A DNA stretch of 64,000 nucleotides from Methylococcaceae bacterium UBA6146 (GTDB lineage Bacteria > Pseudomonadota > Gammaproteobacteria > Methylococcales > Methylomonadaceae), in contig DIUY01000009.1 of NCBI GenBank assembly GCA_002422395.1, positions 124,306 to 188,305 on the forward strand. The letters run 5' to 3'. Below are positions 52,856-62,966 of this stretch, in pieces (the first letter of the stretch is position 1; each line of letters begins with the position of its first letter). The position numbers and the translations under genes were made by a program. Under the pieces are notes generated by a model. It saw only the letters and a list, made by a program, of their open reading frames with translations, was not told where the DNA came from and did not search any database.

Positions 52856-55501
52856 TTAATGTGTTTCGGAATCCGGGTTTGTTTCTGCAACAACTTTAGG
52901 TGAAGCTGGTTCAGTGGCCTCCGGCTGGCTATTGGCGTCGGCCTGATCGCTAACAATAGGGCGGGGTTCTTCGGGTGCAGCCACAGCAACTTGAGCAGGA
53001 GCCTCTACTTTTGCGCCATTTTCCACATTGTCTTCGGGTTTAGGTTCAGGCGTCTTGGCGTTTTCAATATCCCTATGTTCCTTCTCAGCCGATGGTACGG
53101 AAAATGGCGCCGGTGCTTTCGGTTCAGCAACAATGGCGTTAACCTCAGTTTGCTGGGCGTCGATGTGTTCTGCAGGTTGGATCATGTCAGTGTGGGTCTG
53201 GACATCCGGTTTTATGGATGTTTCATGGTGTTCCGGTTGTCCGGCGGCGGCAAAAGGTTCGGCTGGGGCAGGCGATCCTGTGTGCGGGTTAGTTTCCGTG
53301 TCGGCGTCGGTTTCGGCAAAAAAATCATGGTCGCCATTTTCCGTGCCGTTTTCCGGTTTTTTGTAGTTAGGATTACGTGGTCTCCTGCGGTTAGGCCCGC
53401 GCCTGGAGTTGGTCTTCTTGATGCTGGGTTTGGTTTGTTCATCGTTGGTTAGCGGCGCTTCGGTTGCCGTAAGCTCTATTGCAACGCTAGCTTCAGCGAT
53501 TTCTTCAACGGGCTGCACAGCTTCTTCTTTAGTCTCTGGTGCTCTTACGAGCGGCAGGTTGGGCCGGACGTTTCTGCCCGACACTTTAAAGTTGGTGCTA
53601 CGGGATACCGCCGCTTCACCCTGTTCTTTTTCCTGTTCTGTGGCGGCAACCGGGCTACCGTTGCGGTTGCGGCTGCTCTGGTTTCTGTTGCGCCTGTTGT
53701 TACGCGATTTATACGGGGATGCTTCAGTTGTCGGCTTAATTTCTTCGGTTTCCGCCGGTTGCAAGGCCTCTTTTTGTTCTGCTGCGGGCGGCTCGGCAGT
53801 TTGCACAGGCTCGACGCCTATGACCTCGACCAATTTGTGCCAGAAGCGCTTGATCAGGCTGGCGGTTTCGTTGTTATTGTTTTGTACCGGCTCAGGCATG
53901 TCATGCAGAAATTCTTTGACGACCGGTTTGTCAATTTTGGGTTTTAACTGTTGCGCAAACGCCGGTAAAGTAATGTCTTCCTCTTTGATTTGCAGATAGC
54001 TGGGTTTTTCATCTGCGACATCTTTTTCTTTAATACGCTCAATATCATAAGCGGGTGTTTCCAGATGCTTGCTAGGCAAAATGATAATGCCGACTTTTAG
54101 GCGTCCTTCAATTTGTTCAATCGCATGGCGTTTTTCATTTAACAGGAACGTCGCGCATTCAATCGGCAAATGGGCGATGACTTTTTCGGTGCCTTTTTTC
54201 ATTGCTTCTTCTTCAAGAATCCGCAACACCGATAAAGCGACCGATTCAACATTACGGATGGTGCCTTGGCCTTTGCAACGCGGGCAGGGCAGTTGCGTGG
54301 AATCGCCTAATGAGGGGCGCATCCGTTGCCGTGACATTTCCAGCAAACCAAACCGGGAAATACGGCTGGTCTGAATACGTGCGCGGTCCAGTTTAAGCGC
54401 GTCACGCAAATGGTTTTCGACAATACGCTGGTTTTTATTCGATAGCATGTCGATAAAATCAATGACAAACAACCCGCCTAAGTCGCGCAACCGGAGCTGC
54501 CGGGCAATTTCATCTGCGGCTTCTATATTAGTGTTTAACGCCGTTTCTTCAATATCGCTGCCTTTGGTGGCGCGTGCCGAGTTTATGTCGATTGAAGTCA
54601 GGGCTTCGGTGTGGTCAATAACAATTGAGCCGCCGGAAGGCAGTGACACTTCACGGCCATAAGCGATTTCAATTTGTGATTCAATCTGGTAGCGGTTAAA
54701 CAAGGGGACGGCATCCTGATACAGCTTTGCCTTGGGCAAAAAATGCGGCATGACTTGCTTGAGGAAGTTTTGCACTAAGGCAAATGAATCTTTGTTGTCA
54801 ATCAGGATTTCATCTATGTCGCCACGCAGATGGTCGCGTAACGCCCTGATAATGACATTGCTTTCTTGGAAGACTAAAAACGGGGCGGTTTGCTCGTTGG
54901 AGGAGCGCTCAATGGCTTCCCAAAGCTGCATCAAATAATTTAAATCCCATTGCAGTTCTTCGGCGTTTTTGCCGCAACCGGCGGTTCTGACGATTAAGCC
55001 CATGTTGTCAGGGATTTCTAGCGAAGCCATGACTTCGCGCAATTCACTGCGGGTTTCGCCTTCGATACGCCGCGAAATGCCGCCTGCTTTCGGATTATTA
55101 GGCATTAATACCAAGTAAGTGCCGGCCAAACTGATGTAGGTTGTCAACGCCGCGCCTTTATTGCCTCGCTCCTCTTTTTCAATCTGGACAACAATTTCTT
55201 GACCCTCTTTAATCAAGTCCTTAATGGCCGGACGGCGGCCATCATTTTCAACGCCATCTTGTAGCTGACGGTAAGAAGGGGAAATTTCCTTAAAGGGCAA
55301 AAAACCGTGTTTTTCGGATCCGTAGTTGACAAATGCGGCTTCTAGGCTAGGCTCTACGCGGGTTATTATGCCTTTGTATATATTAGATTTTTTTTGTTCT
55401 TTTGAGGGGACTTCTATGTCAAAATCATAAAGTTTTTGACCGTCTACCAAAGCAACCCGCAGTTCTTCTGCCTGCGTAGCGTTGATAAGCATTCTTTTCA
55501 T
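52856..55501 (-). CDS. rne: Ribonuclease E
   Basis: 881 residues starting MKRMLINATQAEELRVALVD, as in E. coli. It has an S1 RNA-binding domain, the DNase I-like catalytic region with Asp residues in TSIDINSARATKG and LFVIDFIDML, and the Zn-link CPRCKGQG. From about residue 510 the tail is low-complexity (Glu/Pro/Ala-rich with an Arg/Asn-rich RRNRNQSSRNRNG stretch), fitting the degradosome scaffold. Divergent from rluC across 699 bp, an arrangement shared with enterobacteria. Confidence 0.96.
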   Translation of the reverse strand: MKRMLINATQAEELRVALVDGQKLYDFDIEVPSKEQKKSNIYKGIITRVEPSLEAAFVNYGSEKHGFLPFKEISPSYRQLQDGVENDGRRPAIKDLIKEGQEIVVQIEKEERGNKGAALTTYISLAGTYLVLMPNNPKAGGISRRIEGETRSELREVMASLEIPDNMGLIVRTAGCGKNAEELQWDLNYLMQLWEAIERSSNEQTAPFLVFQESNVIIRALRDHLRGDIDEILIDNKDSFALVQNFLKQVMPHFLPKAKLYQDAVPLFNRYQIESQIEIAYGREVSLPSGGSIVIDHTEALTSIDINSARATKGSDIEETALNTNIEAADEIARQLRLRDLGGLFVIDFIDMLSNKNQRIVENHLRDALKLDRARIQTSRISRFGLLEMSRQRMRPSLGDSTQLPCPRCKGQGTIRNVESVALSVLRILEEEAMKKGTEKVIAHLPIECATFLLNEKRHAIEQIEGRLKVGIIILPSKHLETPAYDIERIKEKDVADEKPSYLQIKEEDITLPAFAQQLKPKIDKPVVKEFLHDMPEPVQNNNNETASLIKRFWHKLVEVIGVEPVQTAEPPAAEQKEALQPAETEEIKPTTEASPYKSRNNRRNRNQSSRNRNGSPVAATEQEKEQGEAAVSRSTNFKVSGRNVRPNLPLVRAPETKEEAVQPVEEIAEASVAIELTATEAPLTNDEQTKPSIKKTNSRRGPNRRRPRNPNYKKPENGTENGDHDFFAETDADTETNPHTGSPAPAEPFAAAGQPEHHETSIKPDVQTHTDMIQPAEHIDAQQTEVNAIVAEPKAPAPFSVPSAEKEHRDIENAKTPEPKPEDNVENGAKVEAPAQVAVAAPEEPRPIVSDQADANSQPEATEPASPKVVAETNPDSETH

Positions 55502-56027
55502 TTTATATCCTTGTAGTGATCCTGCTCCATTATCAGATTTTAATAATCAGACGAGGCAAAGCCAACTTTAAAGCCTGTGCGGCAAGTTATTTTAGCTAGA
55601 GCGCGTTGGCGTTAGATTGCGCGCTTAGGTTAAAGAGTAGCTTGAGCTTCAACAAGCGATGACAATGATTGAAATCAAGCCACTGTTGCCAGTCTTAGCG
55701 GTAAATTCTGTTGTTAAGCAGGAGTTAAAAATCGTGCGTCAAGGGTCGAACGATGAACCCGAAAAAATCTTGCGATGCGGCTTGTAGTGCACAAGCTTAA
55801 ATAAATCGCTCTGTTTTGAGACTGCTGTTATCTGCCATTACCAGTCTATCAACCGCTACTTTCCGATAAACTAAGTCGGGATAATGGGATTATAAAACGG
55901 CAATAGCAGACAAATACTTCCGCTTTTGTTCAGTTTTTCGATTGAAAACTGCTCCGCGTAGTATGTTTTTTAATAAAACCTGACTAATATAGCAACCTTA
56001 TTGTCCCACTTCAATTTTAAAGCATTG

Positions 56028-56167
56028 AAAGCTGTTTAAAAATGCCGCAAGCTAGTTCAGGACAAGGTGAAAAAGCGCGAAAAATGTGGGCGTGTATGGT
56101 ATACATGAAGTTTTTTGGCGCTTTTTCAACGCTGTCATGGGCGACGCTGTAGTTTTTAAACAGCTTC
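56028..56167. repeat. Palindromic element in the rne-rluC intergenic region
   Basis: AGCTGTTTAAAAA (56030-56042) and TTTTTAAACAGCT (56153-56165) are perfect inverted ends. Inside them GTGAAAAAGCGC and GCGCTTTTTCAAC form a second inverted pair. The element ends 34 bp before rluC. The rest of the 699-bp region (55502-56200) holds no gene and should contain the long rne leader. Confidence 0.7.
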
Positions 56168-56200
56168 TTAAACCTGATAGGATACTGGTATTATCACCTT

Positions 56201-57184
56201 ATGAACACAGCAGAACACAGCGCAGCCCCTATTGTTCAAGTGGTTGAAATCACTGAAGACAACAGTGATCAACGGCTGGATAATTTTTTAATCACCCGTT
56301 TGAAAGGTGTGCCTAAAAGCCGCATTTACCGGATAGTCCGTAAAGGTGAGGTTAGGGTCAATAAAGGCCGCGTCGATGTCAATTACCGTTTAGTGGTTGG
56401 CGACATGGTCAGAATCCCACCCGTCAGGGTCGCGGAAAGGACAGCGGAGTCATTTGTCGCCCAAGGTCTGAAAGAACTTTTACAGCAGGGTATTTTGTTT
56501 GAAGATGACGTCCTGTTAATTATCAACAAGCCGGCCGGTTTTGCTGTGCATGGCGGCAGCGGCGTCACTTCAGGCATTATCGAAGGCTTACGGCTAATCA
56601 GGCCTGAAGCGCATTTTTTGGAACTGGTGCACCGGCTTGATAAGGATACGTCCGGCTGTTTGTTAATCGCCAAAAAACGTTCAGCCTTAAGGCAATTGCA
56701 CGATCTTTTTCGCGATGACCACGTTCACAAGACTTATCTGGCGCTGTTGGCAGGGCAATGGGCAAGAAAAAAATTGCTTGTCAATGCACCGTTGCAAAAA
56801 AATGTCAGTCAGGGCGGTGAACGTATGGTGGTGATTAGCCAATCTGGCAAGGCCGCTGAAACGTCCTTTGTGCGTTTGCAGCTTTTCCGCGATGCAACCT
56901 TGGTTGAGGCTTCACCAAAAACTGGGCGCACCCACCAAATCCGTGTCCACGCGGCAAGCTTGGGGCATCCTATTGTCGGCGATGACCGCTATGGCTTGGA
57001 TGAAGTCAACAAAAGCTTTAAAACCCGCGGTTATAAACGCATGTTTTTACATGCCGCCACGTTAAAATTCCGACATCCCATCACAGGTGCATTATTGGCA
57101 GTTTCAGCCCCTTTACCTCAGCAACTCGATCAATTACTAAAAAAAGAACCATCAAAACATGAAACATTAAGTTATGAAAAATAG
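56201..57184 (+). CDS. rluC: 23S rRNA pseudouridine synthase RluC
   Basis: 327 residues. An N-terminal S4 domain (DQRLDNFLITRLKGVPKSRIYR) precedes the catalytic RluA-type domain with HRLDKDTSGCLLIAKK (catalytic Asp) and TGRTHQIRVHAASLGHPI. RluC modifies positions 955, 2504 and 2580 of 23S rRNA in E. coli. It overlaps the next gene by 11 bp. Confidence 0.95.
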   Translation: MNTAEHSAAPIVQVVEITEDNSDQRLDNFLITRLKGVPKSRIYRIVRKGEVRVNKGRVDVNYRLVVGDMVRIPPVRVAERTAESFVAQGLKELLQQGILFEDDVLLIINKPAGFAVHGGSGVTSGIIEGLRLIRPEAHFLELVHRLDKDTSGCLLIAKKRSALRQLHDLFRDDHVHKTYLALLAGQWARKKLLVNAPLQKNVSQGGERMVVISQSGKAAETSFVRLQLFRDATLVEASPKTGRTHQIRVHAASLGHPIVGDDRYGLDEVNKSFKTRGYKRMFLHAATLKFRHPITGALLAVSAPLPQQLDQLLKKEPSKHETLSYEK

Positions 57185-57821
57185 ATTTGATTTGATCATA
57201 TTTGATTGGGACGGCACTCTGATTGACTCTATCGATTGGATCACCCATTGCTTACAAACTGCTGGCGCACGTTGCGGTTGTGCCGTCCCTGAACGCCAAG
57301 CGGCTAAAGATGTCATTGGCTTAAGCATTGATAAAGCCATGCGGGCTTTATTTCCCGAAGCCGATGAAACAATCCGGGCGCAATTGGTCAGCCACTACAG
57401 CCAAGAATATTTTTCTAAGCAAATCAGCGGCGATGATTTGTTTGCTGGGGTTTATGACATGTTGGTCCAATTAAAAGCATTAGGCTACCAGTTAGCCGTC
57501 GCCACCGGAAAAACCCGCGCCGGATTGGATGAAGCATTAACGGGCACGGGAACGGCCGAATTGTTTTGCGCAACACGCTGCGCTGATGAAACAGCGTCCA
57601 AACCTGATCCCCGAATGCTTAACGAAATTATGCGGCATGCCAATGTCGCCAAAGAGCGCACGTTAATGGTGGGCGATTCTATCCATGACCTGCAAATGGC
57701 GCTGAATGCCCAAATAGCGTCAATAGGCGTGTCATGTGGTGCGCATTCCGAAGCATTTTTGCAACACTATCAACCGTTATACTGCTTGCGCGAGCCAACG
57801 CAGTTATTGGAATTAATCTAG
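57174..57821 (+). CDS. HAD-superfamily phosphatase, phosphoglycolate phosphatase-like
   Basis: 215 residues with all HAD motifs: nucleophile DWDGTLIDS, ATGKTRAGL, the Lys in SKPDPRML and MVGDSIHDLQMA. The helical cap between motifs 1 and 2 is of the Gph/YjjG type. The substrate cannot be read from sequence. It is translationally coupled to rluC, a common neighbour. Confidence 0.88.
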   Translation: MKNRFDLIIFDWDGTLIDSIDWITHCLQTAGARCGCAVPERQAAKDVIGLSIDKAMRALFPEADETIRAQLVSHYSQEYFSKQISGDDLFAGVYDMLVQLKALGYQLAVATGKTRAGLDEALTGTGTAELFCATRCADETASKPDPRMLNEIMRHANVAKERTLMVGDSIHDLQMALNAQIASIGVSCGAHSEAFLQHYQPLYCLREPTQLLELI

Positions 57822-57832
57822 GATTAACACAA

Positions 57833-58810
57833 ATGGAAACTCAACAAGACAATAAAACACAGACAGAATACGTGCCGCCTTTAGGCTGGGAACGTGAGGT
57901 GATAGAAAAGCTGGCTTTTGCGGCGATTAATGAGCAGAAAAGGACGCGGCGCTGGGGGATTTTCTTTAAGGGTCTGCTGTTTTTATATCTGATTGGGCTT
58001 GCGTGGCTGGCCGTGTATCCCAAGATAAAAGCCGATTTTGGCACGGTTAGCGAGGGCCATACCGCAGTTATCAATGTGGTTGGAATGATTGCCGAGGACA
58101 AGCAAGCCAATGCCGCCGATATTATTGAAAGCTTGCGGGATGCGGTTAAGGACACAAACACTAAAGGCATTATTTTGCATGCCAATTCACCAGGCGGCAG
58201 TCCGGTACAGTCGGCCTATGTTTATGAAGAAATAAGGAAAATTAAAAAAGAACATCCGAAGCTGCCCATTTATGCAGTCGTCAGTGATGTGTGCGCGTCG
58301 GGTTGCTATTACATTGCCGCCGCCGCCGATAAGATTTTTGTCAATCAGGCCAGTTTGGTCGGTTCGATAGGGGTGCTCATGGATGGCTTTGGTTTTGTTG
58401 ACACTATGCAAAAGATGGGCGTAGAGCGGCGCTTACTGACAGCCGGTGCGCATAAGGCGATGCTGGACCCCTTTTCGCCACCTAAAGAAGATGAAACCCG
58501 TTATATGCAAGGCTTGCTGGAGCAGGTGCACCAGCAATTCATCAACGCGGTAAAAACTGGCCGTGGTGAACGTCTTAAAGAAACCCCCGAGCTGTTTTCG
58601 GGCTTGGTTTGGACGGGCGAAGCGGGAGTTAAACTGGGCATTGCCGACGATTTTGCTAGTGAAGAAACCGTTGCTAAAGAAGTTATTGGCGCAGAAAAGC
58701 GGCTTAACTTTACCCGGCAAGAACGTTTGATTGACCGGATAGCAGGAAAATTAGGCGCTGCTTTTGGCCAAGCTATTGGTAGCGTCGTGCAAATGCCCGC
58801 ATTGCGTTAA
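57833..58810 (+). CDS. sppA: Signal peptide peptidase SppA (36K type)
   Basis: 325 residues from the ATG at 57833 (AGGA 9 nt upstream); the longer frame overlaps the HAD gene. There is one N-terminal membrane anchor (FKGLLFLYLIGLAWLAVYP), then the peptidase S49 domain with GGSPVQSAY, DVCASGCYYIAAAADKI and GSIGVLMDGFG. The Ser/Lys dyad cleaves leftover signal peptides in the membrane. Confidence 0.93.
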   Translation: METQQDNKTQTEYVPPLGWEREVIEKLAFAAINEQKRTRRWGIFFKGLLFLYLIGLAWLAVYPKIKADFGTVSEGHTAVINVVGMIAEDKQANAADIIESLRDAVKDTNTKGIILHANSPGGSPVQSAYVYEEIRKIKKEHPKLPIYAVVSDVCASGCYYIAAAADKIFVNQASLVGSIGVLMDGFGFVDTMQKMGVERRLLTAGAHKAMLDPFSPPKEDETRYMQGLLEQVHQQFINAVKTGRGERLKETPELFSGLVWTGEAGVKLGIADDFASEETVAKEVIGAEKRLNFTRQERLIDRIAGKLGAAFGQAIGSVVQMPALR

Positions 58811-59155
58811 ATTAAGCGGGGATTCAGGTTGGCTGGTCAAGATAGCAACAGCCGCAAGATTTTGTTTCCTTAAATAAAAAATGCTGTGCGATGGCGACTT
58901 GCCGAAGGGCATTGCGATAAGCGGGTTAGGTGGTGCCTAATCTGTAACGGTTTATTGGTTGCTGCATGTGCATGTCGGGATAAACCGCCCAACAACAATT
59001 ATGGCTTTACCATTACCGTTGATTGGGCCCCATAAACGGCGGGCAATCGGCGGTGGCTTTTAAAGCACGTTTTTAATAACAAATGTTATCCCGATGGGCT
59101 TTTCCGTGGCTTCGCCCATCGGGTGACGCCAATTCGGCTTATGCTCTGGAATGGT

Positions 59156-59431
59156 ATGAGAAACTTAATTAATGCGGCTGTGATGATGTTTCTTATTGCC
59201 CACAGCTGTTTTGCAGATGATAAAAATAGTGAAGCCGGCAGCCGTTTGGAACAGATCAGCTTGGAACAAGCCACCCGGCTTATTATCACTAAGGATGGCA
59301 GCAACCGTGTGCTGGGTGCGCGGACTGTGGACATGGACGGGAAATATATACACATTATTAAAGTGTTAACCCCCAAGGGGCGTATCCGGCATTATAAAAT
59401 TGCGGCCGGAACTGGCGAAATGCTCAATTGA
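59156..59431 (+). CDS. Small periplasmic PepSY-like protein
   Basis: 91 residues starting MRNLINAAVMMFLIAHSCFA, a signal peptide, followed by EQISLEQATRLIITKDG and a GRIRHYKIAAGTGEML end, as in PepSY-type domains. GGA lies 6 nt before the chosen ATG; upstream GTG and ATG codons (59123, 59141) are less suitable. It lies 27 bp before a response regulator, so it may act as a periplasmic accessory of that two-component system. The preceding gap (58811-59155) shows no gene. Confidence 0.7.
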   Translation: MRNLINAAVMMFLIAHSCFADDKNSEAGSRLEQISLEQATRLIITKDGSNRVLGARTVDMDGKYIHIIKVLTPKGRIRHYKIAAGTGEMLN

Positions 59432-59458
59432 CACAGTAAACGGATTATCAAAATAACC

Positions 59459-60136
59459 ATGCGTATTCTTATCGTTGAAGATGAAGTCACTCTTTGCAGA
59501 CAAATGCAACATTATTTTGCCGATAAAGGGTTTGCGGTCGATACCGCCCACACCGGTGGCGATGGCTACTACATGGGCAAGGAATATCCTGTGGACGCGG
59601 CGATTATCGATATTGGCTTGCCTGATTTTTCAGGCATCGAGCTTATCAAACGCTTGCGCAAAGATAAGGTCGGCATACCGATTTTGGTGCTGACGGCTAG
59701 AAGCCGCTGGCAGGAAAAGGTGGAGGGTTTGGAAGCGGGTGCTGATGATTATCTGGTCAAGCCATTCCAGTATGAAGAGTTGCTTGCCCGTATCAACGCA
59801 TTGATAAGACGTTCGGCCGGGCAAGCGCATCCGGTTTTGAGCCATGACAATATTGAACTGGACACTATCGCCCAAGAAGTTTTTGTCTCCGGCGAAAAAC
59901 TGGAATTGACCGCTTACGAATATAAGGTATTGGAATATCTTATGCTCCGTAAAGGCGAGCTTATTTCAAAATCGGTGTTGACCGCCCATATTTATGATGA
60001 GGATTTTGACCGTGACAGCAATGTCATTGAAGTCTTTATCGGTCGCCTTAGAAAAAAACTGGATCCTGATGGTAGCCGTAAACCAATCGAAACTTTGCGT
60101 GGACGTGGCTACCGCATTTCGGCTTCGGCATCCTGA
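59459..60136 (+). CDS. OmpR/PhoP-family response regulator
   Basis: 225 residues. The receiver domain has acidic ED near the start, phospho-acceptor Asp51 in IIDIGLPDFSG and Lys in YLVKPF. The winged-helix DNA-binding domain ends with VIEVFIGRLRKKLD and GRGYRI. Nearest in style to PhoP/QseB. It is followed after 13 bp by its kinase. Confidence 0.93.
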   Translation: MRILIVEDEVTLCRQMQHYFADKGFAVDTAHTGGDGYYMGKEYPVDAAIIDIGLPDFSGIELIKRLRKDKVGIPILVLTARSRWQEKVEGLEAGADDYLVKPFQYEELLARINALIRRSAGQAHPVLSHDNIELDTIAQEVFVSGEKLELTAYEYKVLEYLMLRKGELISKSVLTAHIYDEDFDRDSNVIEVFIGRLRKKLDPDGSRKPIETLRGRGYRISASAS

Positions 60137-60149
60137 TTAGCGGTTGTAA

Positions 60150-61502
60150 GTGCATACTAAGTCGCTAAGTTTCCGCTTATTGCTTGCCGAGGGTCTTGTT
60201 TTGACCGTTTTCTTTGCGTTGGTTGCCGTAGCGCTTGAGCAAGGGTTTCGGGAAAGCGCCGAAAAATCATTACAAGAACGTCTACAAATTCAGGTTTACT
60301 CGCTGCTGTCAGCCGCCGAACTTGATAATGCGGGGGGGCTGGTAATGCCGCCCGCTTTGCATGAACCCCGGTTTGCCAATCCTGGCTCCGGGCTTTACGG
60401 CTTTATCCAGCAAGTCGAAAAACAGGGCAAAAAATTAATCTGGCGTTCCCCTTCGGCAATTGGTTTGGATGTGCTCGACCCGCCTGAATTGACGGCGGGC
60501 AACTCGATTTTTTTATTCGGCCCACATAACCGTTATGTGCTGCATTATGATGTTATCTGGCAAAATGCGGCCGGTGTTGAGCGTGAATATATTTTCACGG
60601 TTGCAGAAGACGCCCAGTTCGTTGTCAATCAAGTGCAACAACTGGAGAATACCCTACGGTTTTGGTTATCGGTCATCGCGGTGGTGTTGGTTTCCATCCA
60701 GTTTATGGTGTTGCGCTGGAGTTTGAAACCGTTGCGCAATATCGTCCAAGACTTAGAAGCGATAGAACAGGGTAAAAAGAACAGCCTTGATGGTCAGTAT
60801 GCAACTGAATTACAAGGTTTAGCGGGCAATTTGAACGCGTTTATCAGCATTGAGCGCGCGCATCTTGAACGTTACCGCAACAATTTAGCCGATTTGGCAC
60901 ATAGCTTAAAAACACCATTAGCCATATTACGGGGCTGTACCGAATCGTTCAACGCCGATACGGCGACGGTGAAAGAGCAAATTTCCCGTATGGATAAAAT
61001 CGTTGAATATCAATTGCATCGTGCTGCCGCCAAAGGCGAGCATAAGGCGATTAAAAAAGTCGATTTGTCCGCTATCATCCAGAAAATAACCGCATCCCTC
61101 AGTAAAGTTTATGTCGATAAACAGCTAGCTATTACCCTCAGTGTGCCTGATGTGTGCCTGATTTATTGCGAAGAAGGCGACCTTTATGAAATAGTGGGCA
61201 ACCTCGTAGATAATGCCTGCAAATGGTGCCACCACACGGTCAACATCAGTGTTTCGCTAAACCAGCGTAAACACCGGCGTGAATTTTCCGTGTTATTGCA
61301 CATTGAAGACGACGGGCCGGGGATTCCAGTTGGAAAATTTAATGACATTTTAAAAAGAGGTGTCCGCGCCGATGAAAACATTAATGGGCACGGTATCGGC
61401 ATGACGGTTGTTTATGAATTGATAGGATTGCTAGGCGGTAAGCTTGAAGGTGGCAAAAGCGAAGTTTTAGGCGGTATGAAATGGAGTGTTTATTTGCCCT
61501 AA
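60150..61502 (+). CDS. PhoQ-like membrane sensor histidine kinase
   Basis: 450 residues from a GTG start. Two membrane helices (about residues 8-28 and 168-188) enclose a periplasmic sensor. A HAMP-like linker follows, then the H-box LAHSLKTPLAILRGC, the N-box EIVGNLVDNACKWC and the G-box DDGPGIP. The DLAHSLKTPLA pattern is that of the PhoQ subfamily. Signal unknown; divalent cations or peptides are possible by analogy. Confidence 0.92.
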   Translation: MHTKSLSFRLLLAEGLVLTVFFALVAVALEQGFRESAEKSLQERLQIQVYSLLSAAELDNAGGLVMPPALHEPRFANPGSGLYGFIQQVEKQGKKLIWRSPSAIGLDVLDPPELTAGNSIFLFGPHNRYVLHYDVIWQNAAGVEREYIFTVAEDAQFVVNQVQQLENTLRFWLSVIAVVLVSIQFMVLRWSLKPLRNIVQDLEAIEQGKKNSLDGQYATELQGLAGNLNAFISIERAHLERYRNNLADLAHSLKTPLAILRGCTESFNADTATVKEQISRMDKIVEYQLHRAAAKGEHKAIKKVDLSAIIQKITASLSKVYVDKQLAITLSVPDVCLIYCEEGDLYEIVGNLVDNACKWCHHTVNISVSLNQRKHRREFSVLLHIEDDGPGIPVGKFNDILKRGVRADENINGHGIGMTVVYELIGLLGGKLEGGKSEVLGGMKWSVYLP

Positions 61503-61560
61503 AAGTGTTTTAAAAGTCCCCGTCCATTAGGAGGTAAATCTAATTAACCCAGCAGGTTCC

Positions 61561-62850
61561 ATGCAGACCGGTCATAGAGTCAAAAAAACCAGCCAACAGC
61601 TTTATTTTCAGGTGCTTGCCGCTATAATTTTGGGCATTTTGTTAGGCCACTTTTATCCTGAAGCCGGTGCTGCGATGAAGCCGCTCGGTGACGGTTTTAT
61701 TAAGCTCATCAAGATGGTGATCACTCCGATAATTTTCTGTACCGTTGTCACCGGCATTGCCGGTATGCAGGATATGCACAAGTTGGGGCGCGTGGGTGTC
61801 AAGGCGTTGCTGTATTTTGAGGTTGTCAGCACGCTCGCGTTAATCATCGGCTTATTGGTGGTGCATATTATCCAGCCCGGTGTGGGCATGAATGTGGATG
61901 TAAGCACATTGGACACCAAAAACCTCGCGTCTTATACCGAAGCGGCAAAAACGCATGGCATAGTTGGTTTTTTCCTAAATATAATCCCGGGTAGCGCAAT
62001 CGGCGCGTTTGCCGAGGGCGATATTTTGCAAGTGCTCTTTTTTTCTTTGCTGTTTGGTTTTTCGCTTGCCGCCATGAAAGAGACAGGGGCAGAGGTGGTC
62101 GGTTTTATCAACAAGGTTTCCAGCGTATTGTTCGGTATCGTAGAGACCATTATGAAACTGGCGCCTATTGGTGCTTTTGGCGCGATGGCATTTACTATCG
62201 GCAAATATGGCGTGCTATCACTGGTGCCGCTAGCCAAATTAATGGGCAGTTTTTACCTTACCTGTTTCCTGTTTATTGCTATTGTGCTGGGTCTGATCGC
62301 CCGGTTGTCGGGTTTTAGTATTTTTAAATTCATCGTTTACATTAAGGATGAATTGCTGATTGTGCTTGGCACTTCTTCCTCCGAATCGGTGCTGCCGCGC
62401 ATCATGACCAAGCTTGAGACCTTAGGTTGTGCAAAATCGGTTGTCGGCCTAGTGATACCTACCGGATATTCGTTCAACCTTGATGGCACTTCAATATATC
62501 TGACGATGGCCTCAATTTTTGTCGCCCAGGCAACTAACACGCCCTTAACATTAATGCAGGAAATCACCTTGCTTGCCGTGTTGTTGCTAACATCAAAGGG
62601 CGCAGCGGGCGTCACGGGCAGCGGCTTCATCACGTTGGCCGCCACGCTATCAGCTGTCCCGACCATTCCGGTTGCCGGCCTCGCCTTGATTCTTGGTATT
62701 GACCGTTTTATGTCCGAAGCCCGCGCACTCACCAACCTTATTGGCAACGGCGTTGCAACCGTGGTTGCCGCGCAGTGGGAAAATGAATTGGATAAACAAA
62801 AACTGGATGCTGAACTTAACGGGCGGGATAGGGTAAAGGATGCCCGTTAA
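61561..62850 (+). CDS. dctA: C4-dicarboxylate/H+ symporter DctA
   Basis: 429 residues with about eight helices plus re-entrant loops. The dicarboxylate/amino-acid symporter signatures are GTSSSESVLPRIMTKLE, GYSFNLDGTSIYLTMA and LLTSKGAAGVTGSGF. It imports succinate, fumarate or malate; DctA is favoured over GltP by these motifs. It directly follows the histidine kinase gene by 58 bp. Confidence 0.9.
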   Translation: MQTGHRVKKTSQQLYFQVLAAIILGILLGHFYPEAGAAMKPLGDGFIKLIKMVITPIIFCTVVTGIAGMQDMHKLGRVGVKALLYFEVVSTLALIIGLLVVHIIQPGVGMNVDVSTLDTKNLASYTEAAKTHGIVGFFLNIIPGSAIGAFAEGDILQVLFFSLLFGFSLAAMKETGAEVVGFINKVSSVLFGIVETIMKLAPIGAFGAMAFTIGKYGVLSLVPLAKLMGSFYLTCFLFIAIVLGLIARLSGFSIFKFIVYIKDELLIVLGTSSSESVLPRIMTKLETLGCAKSVVGLVIPTGYSFNLDGTSIYLTMASIFVAQATNTPLTLMQEITLLAVLLLTSKGAAGVTGSGFITLAATLSAVPTIPVAGLALILGIDRFMSEARALTNLIGNGVATVVAAQWENELDKQKLDAELNGRDRVKDAR

Positions 62851-62857
62851 ACAAGTC

Positions 62858-62966
62858 GGTAGTGGGTTAAATCTGTAATTTTAGTTCGTAATGTGGAGTG
62901 CAAACCTGGGTTTGCGCCTGTACAAGCCTAGGCTTGTACTCCAGCCACCAGATTTAATCCACTACC
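62858..62966. repeat. MITE-A copy 5, directly after the dctA stop
   Basis: 109 bp in the opposite orientation to copies 2-4, from GGTAGTGGGTTAAATCTG to TTTAATCCACTACC. Exact 8-bp duplications AACAAGTC flank it (62850-62857 and 62967-62974); the left one includes the last base of the dctA stop codon. Confidence 0.93.
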
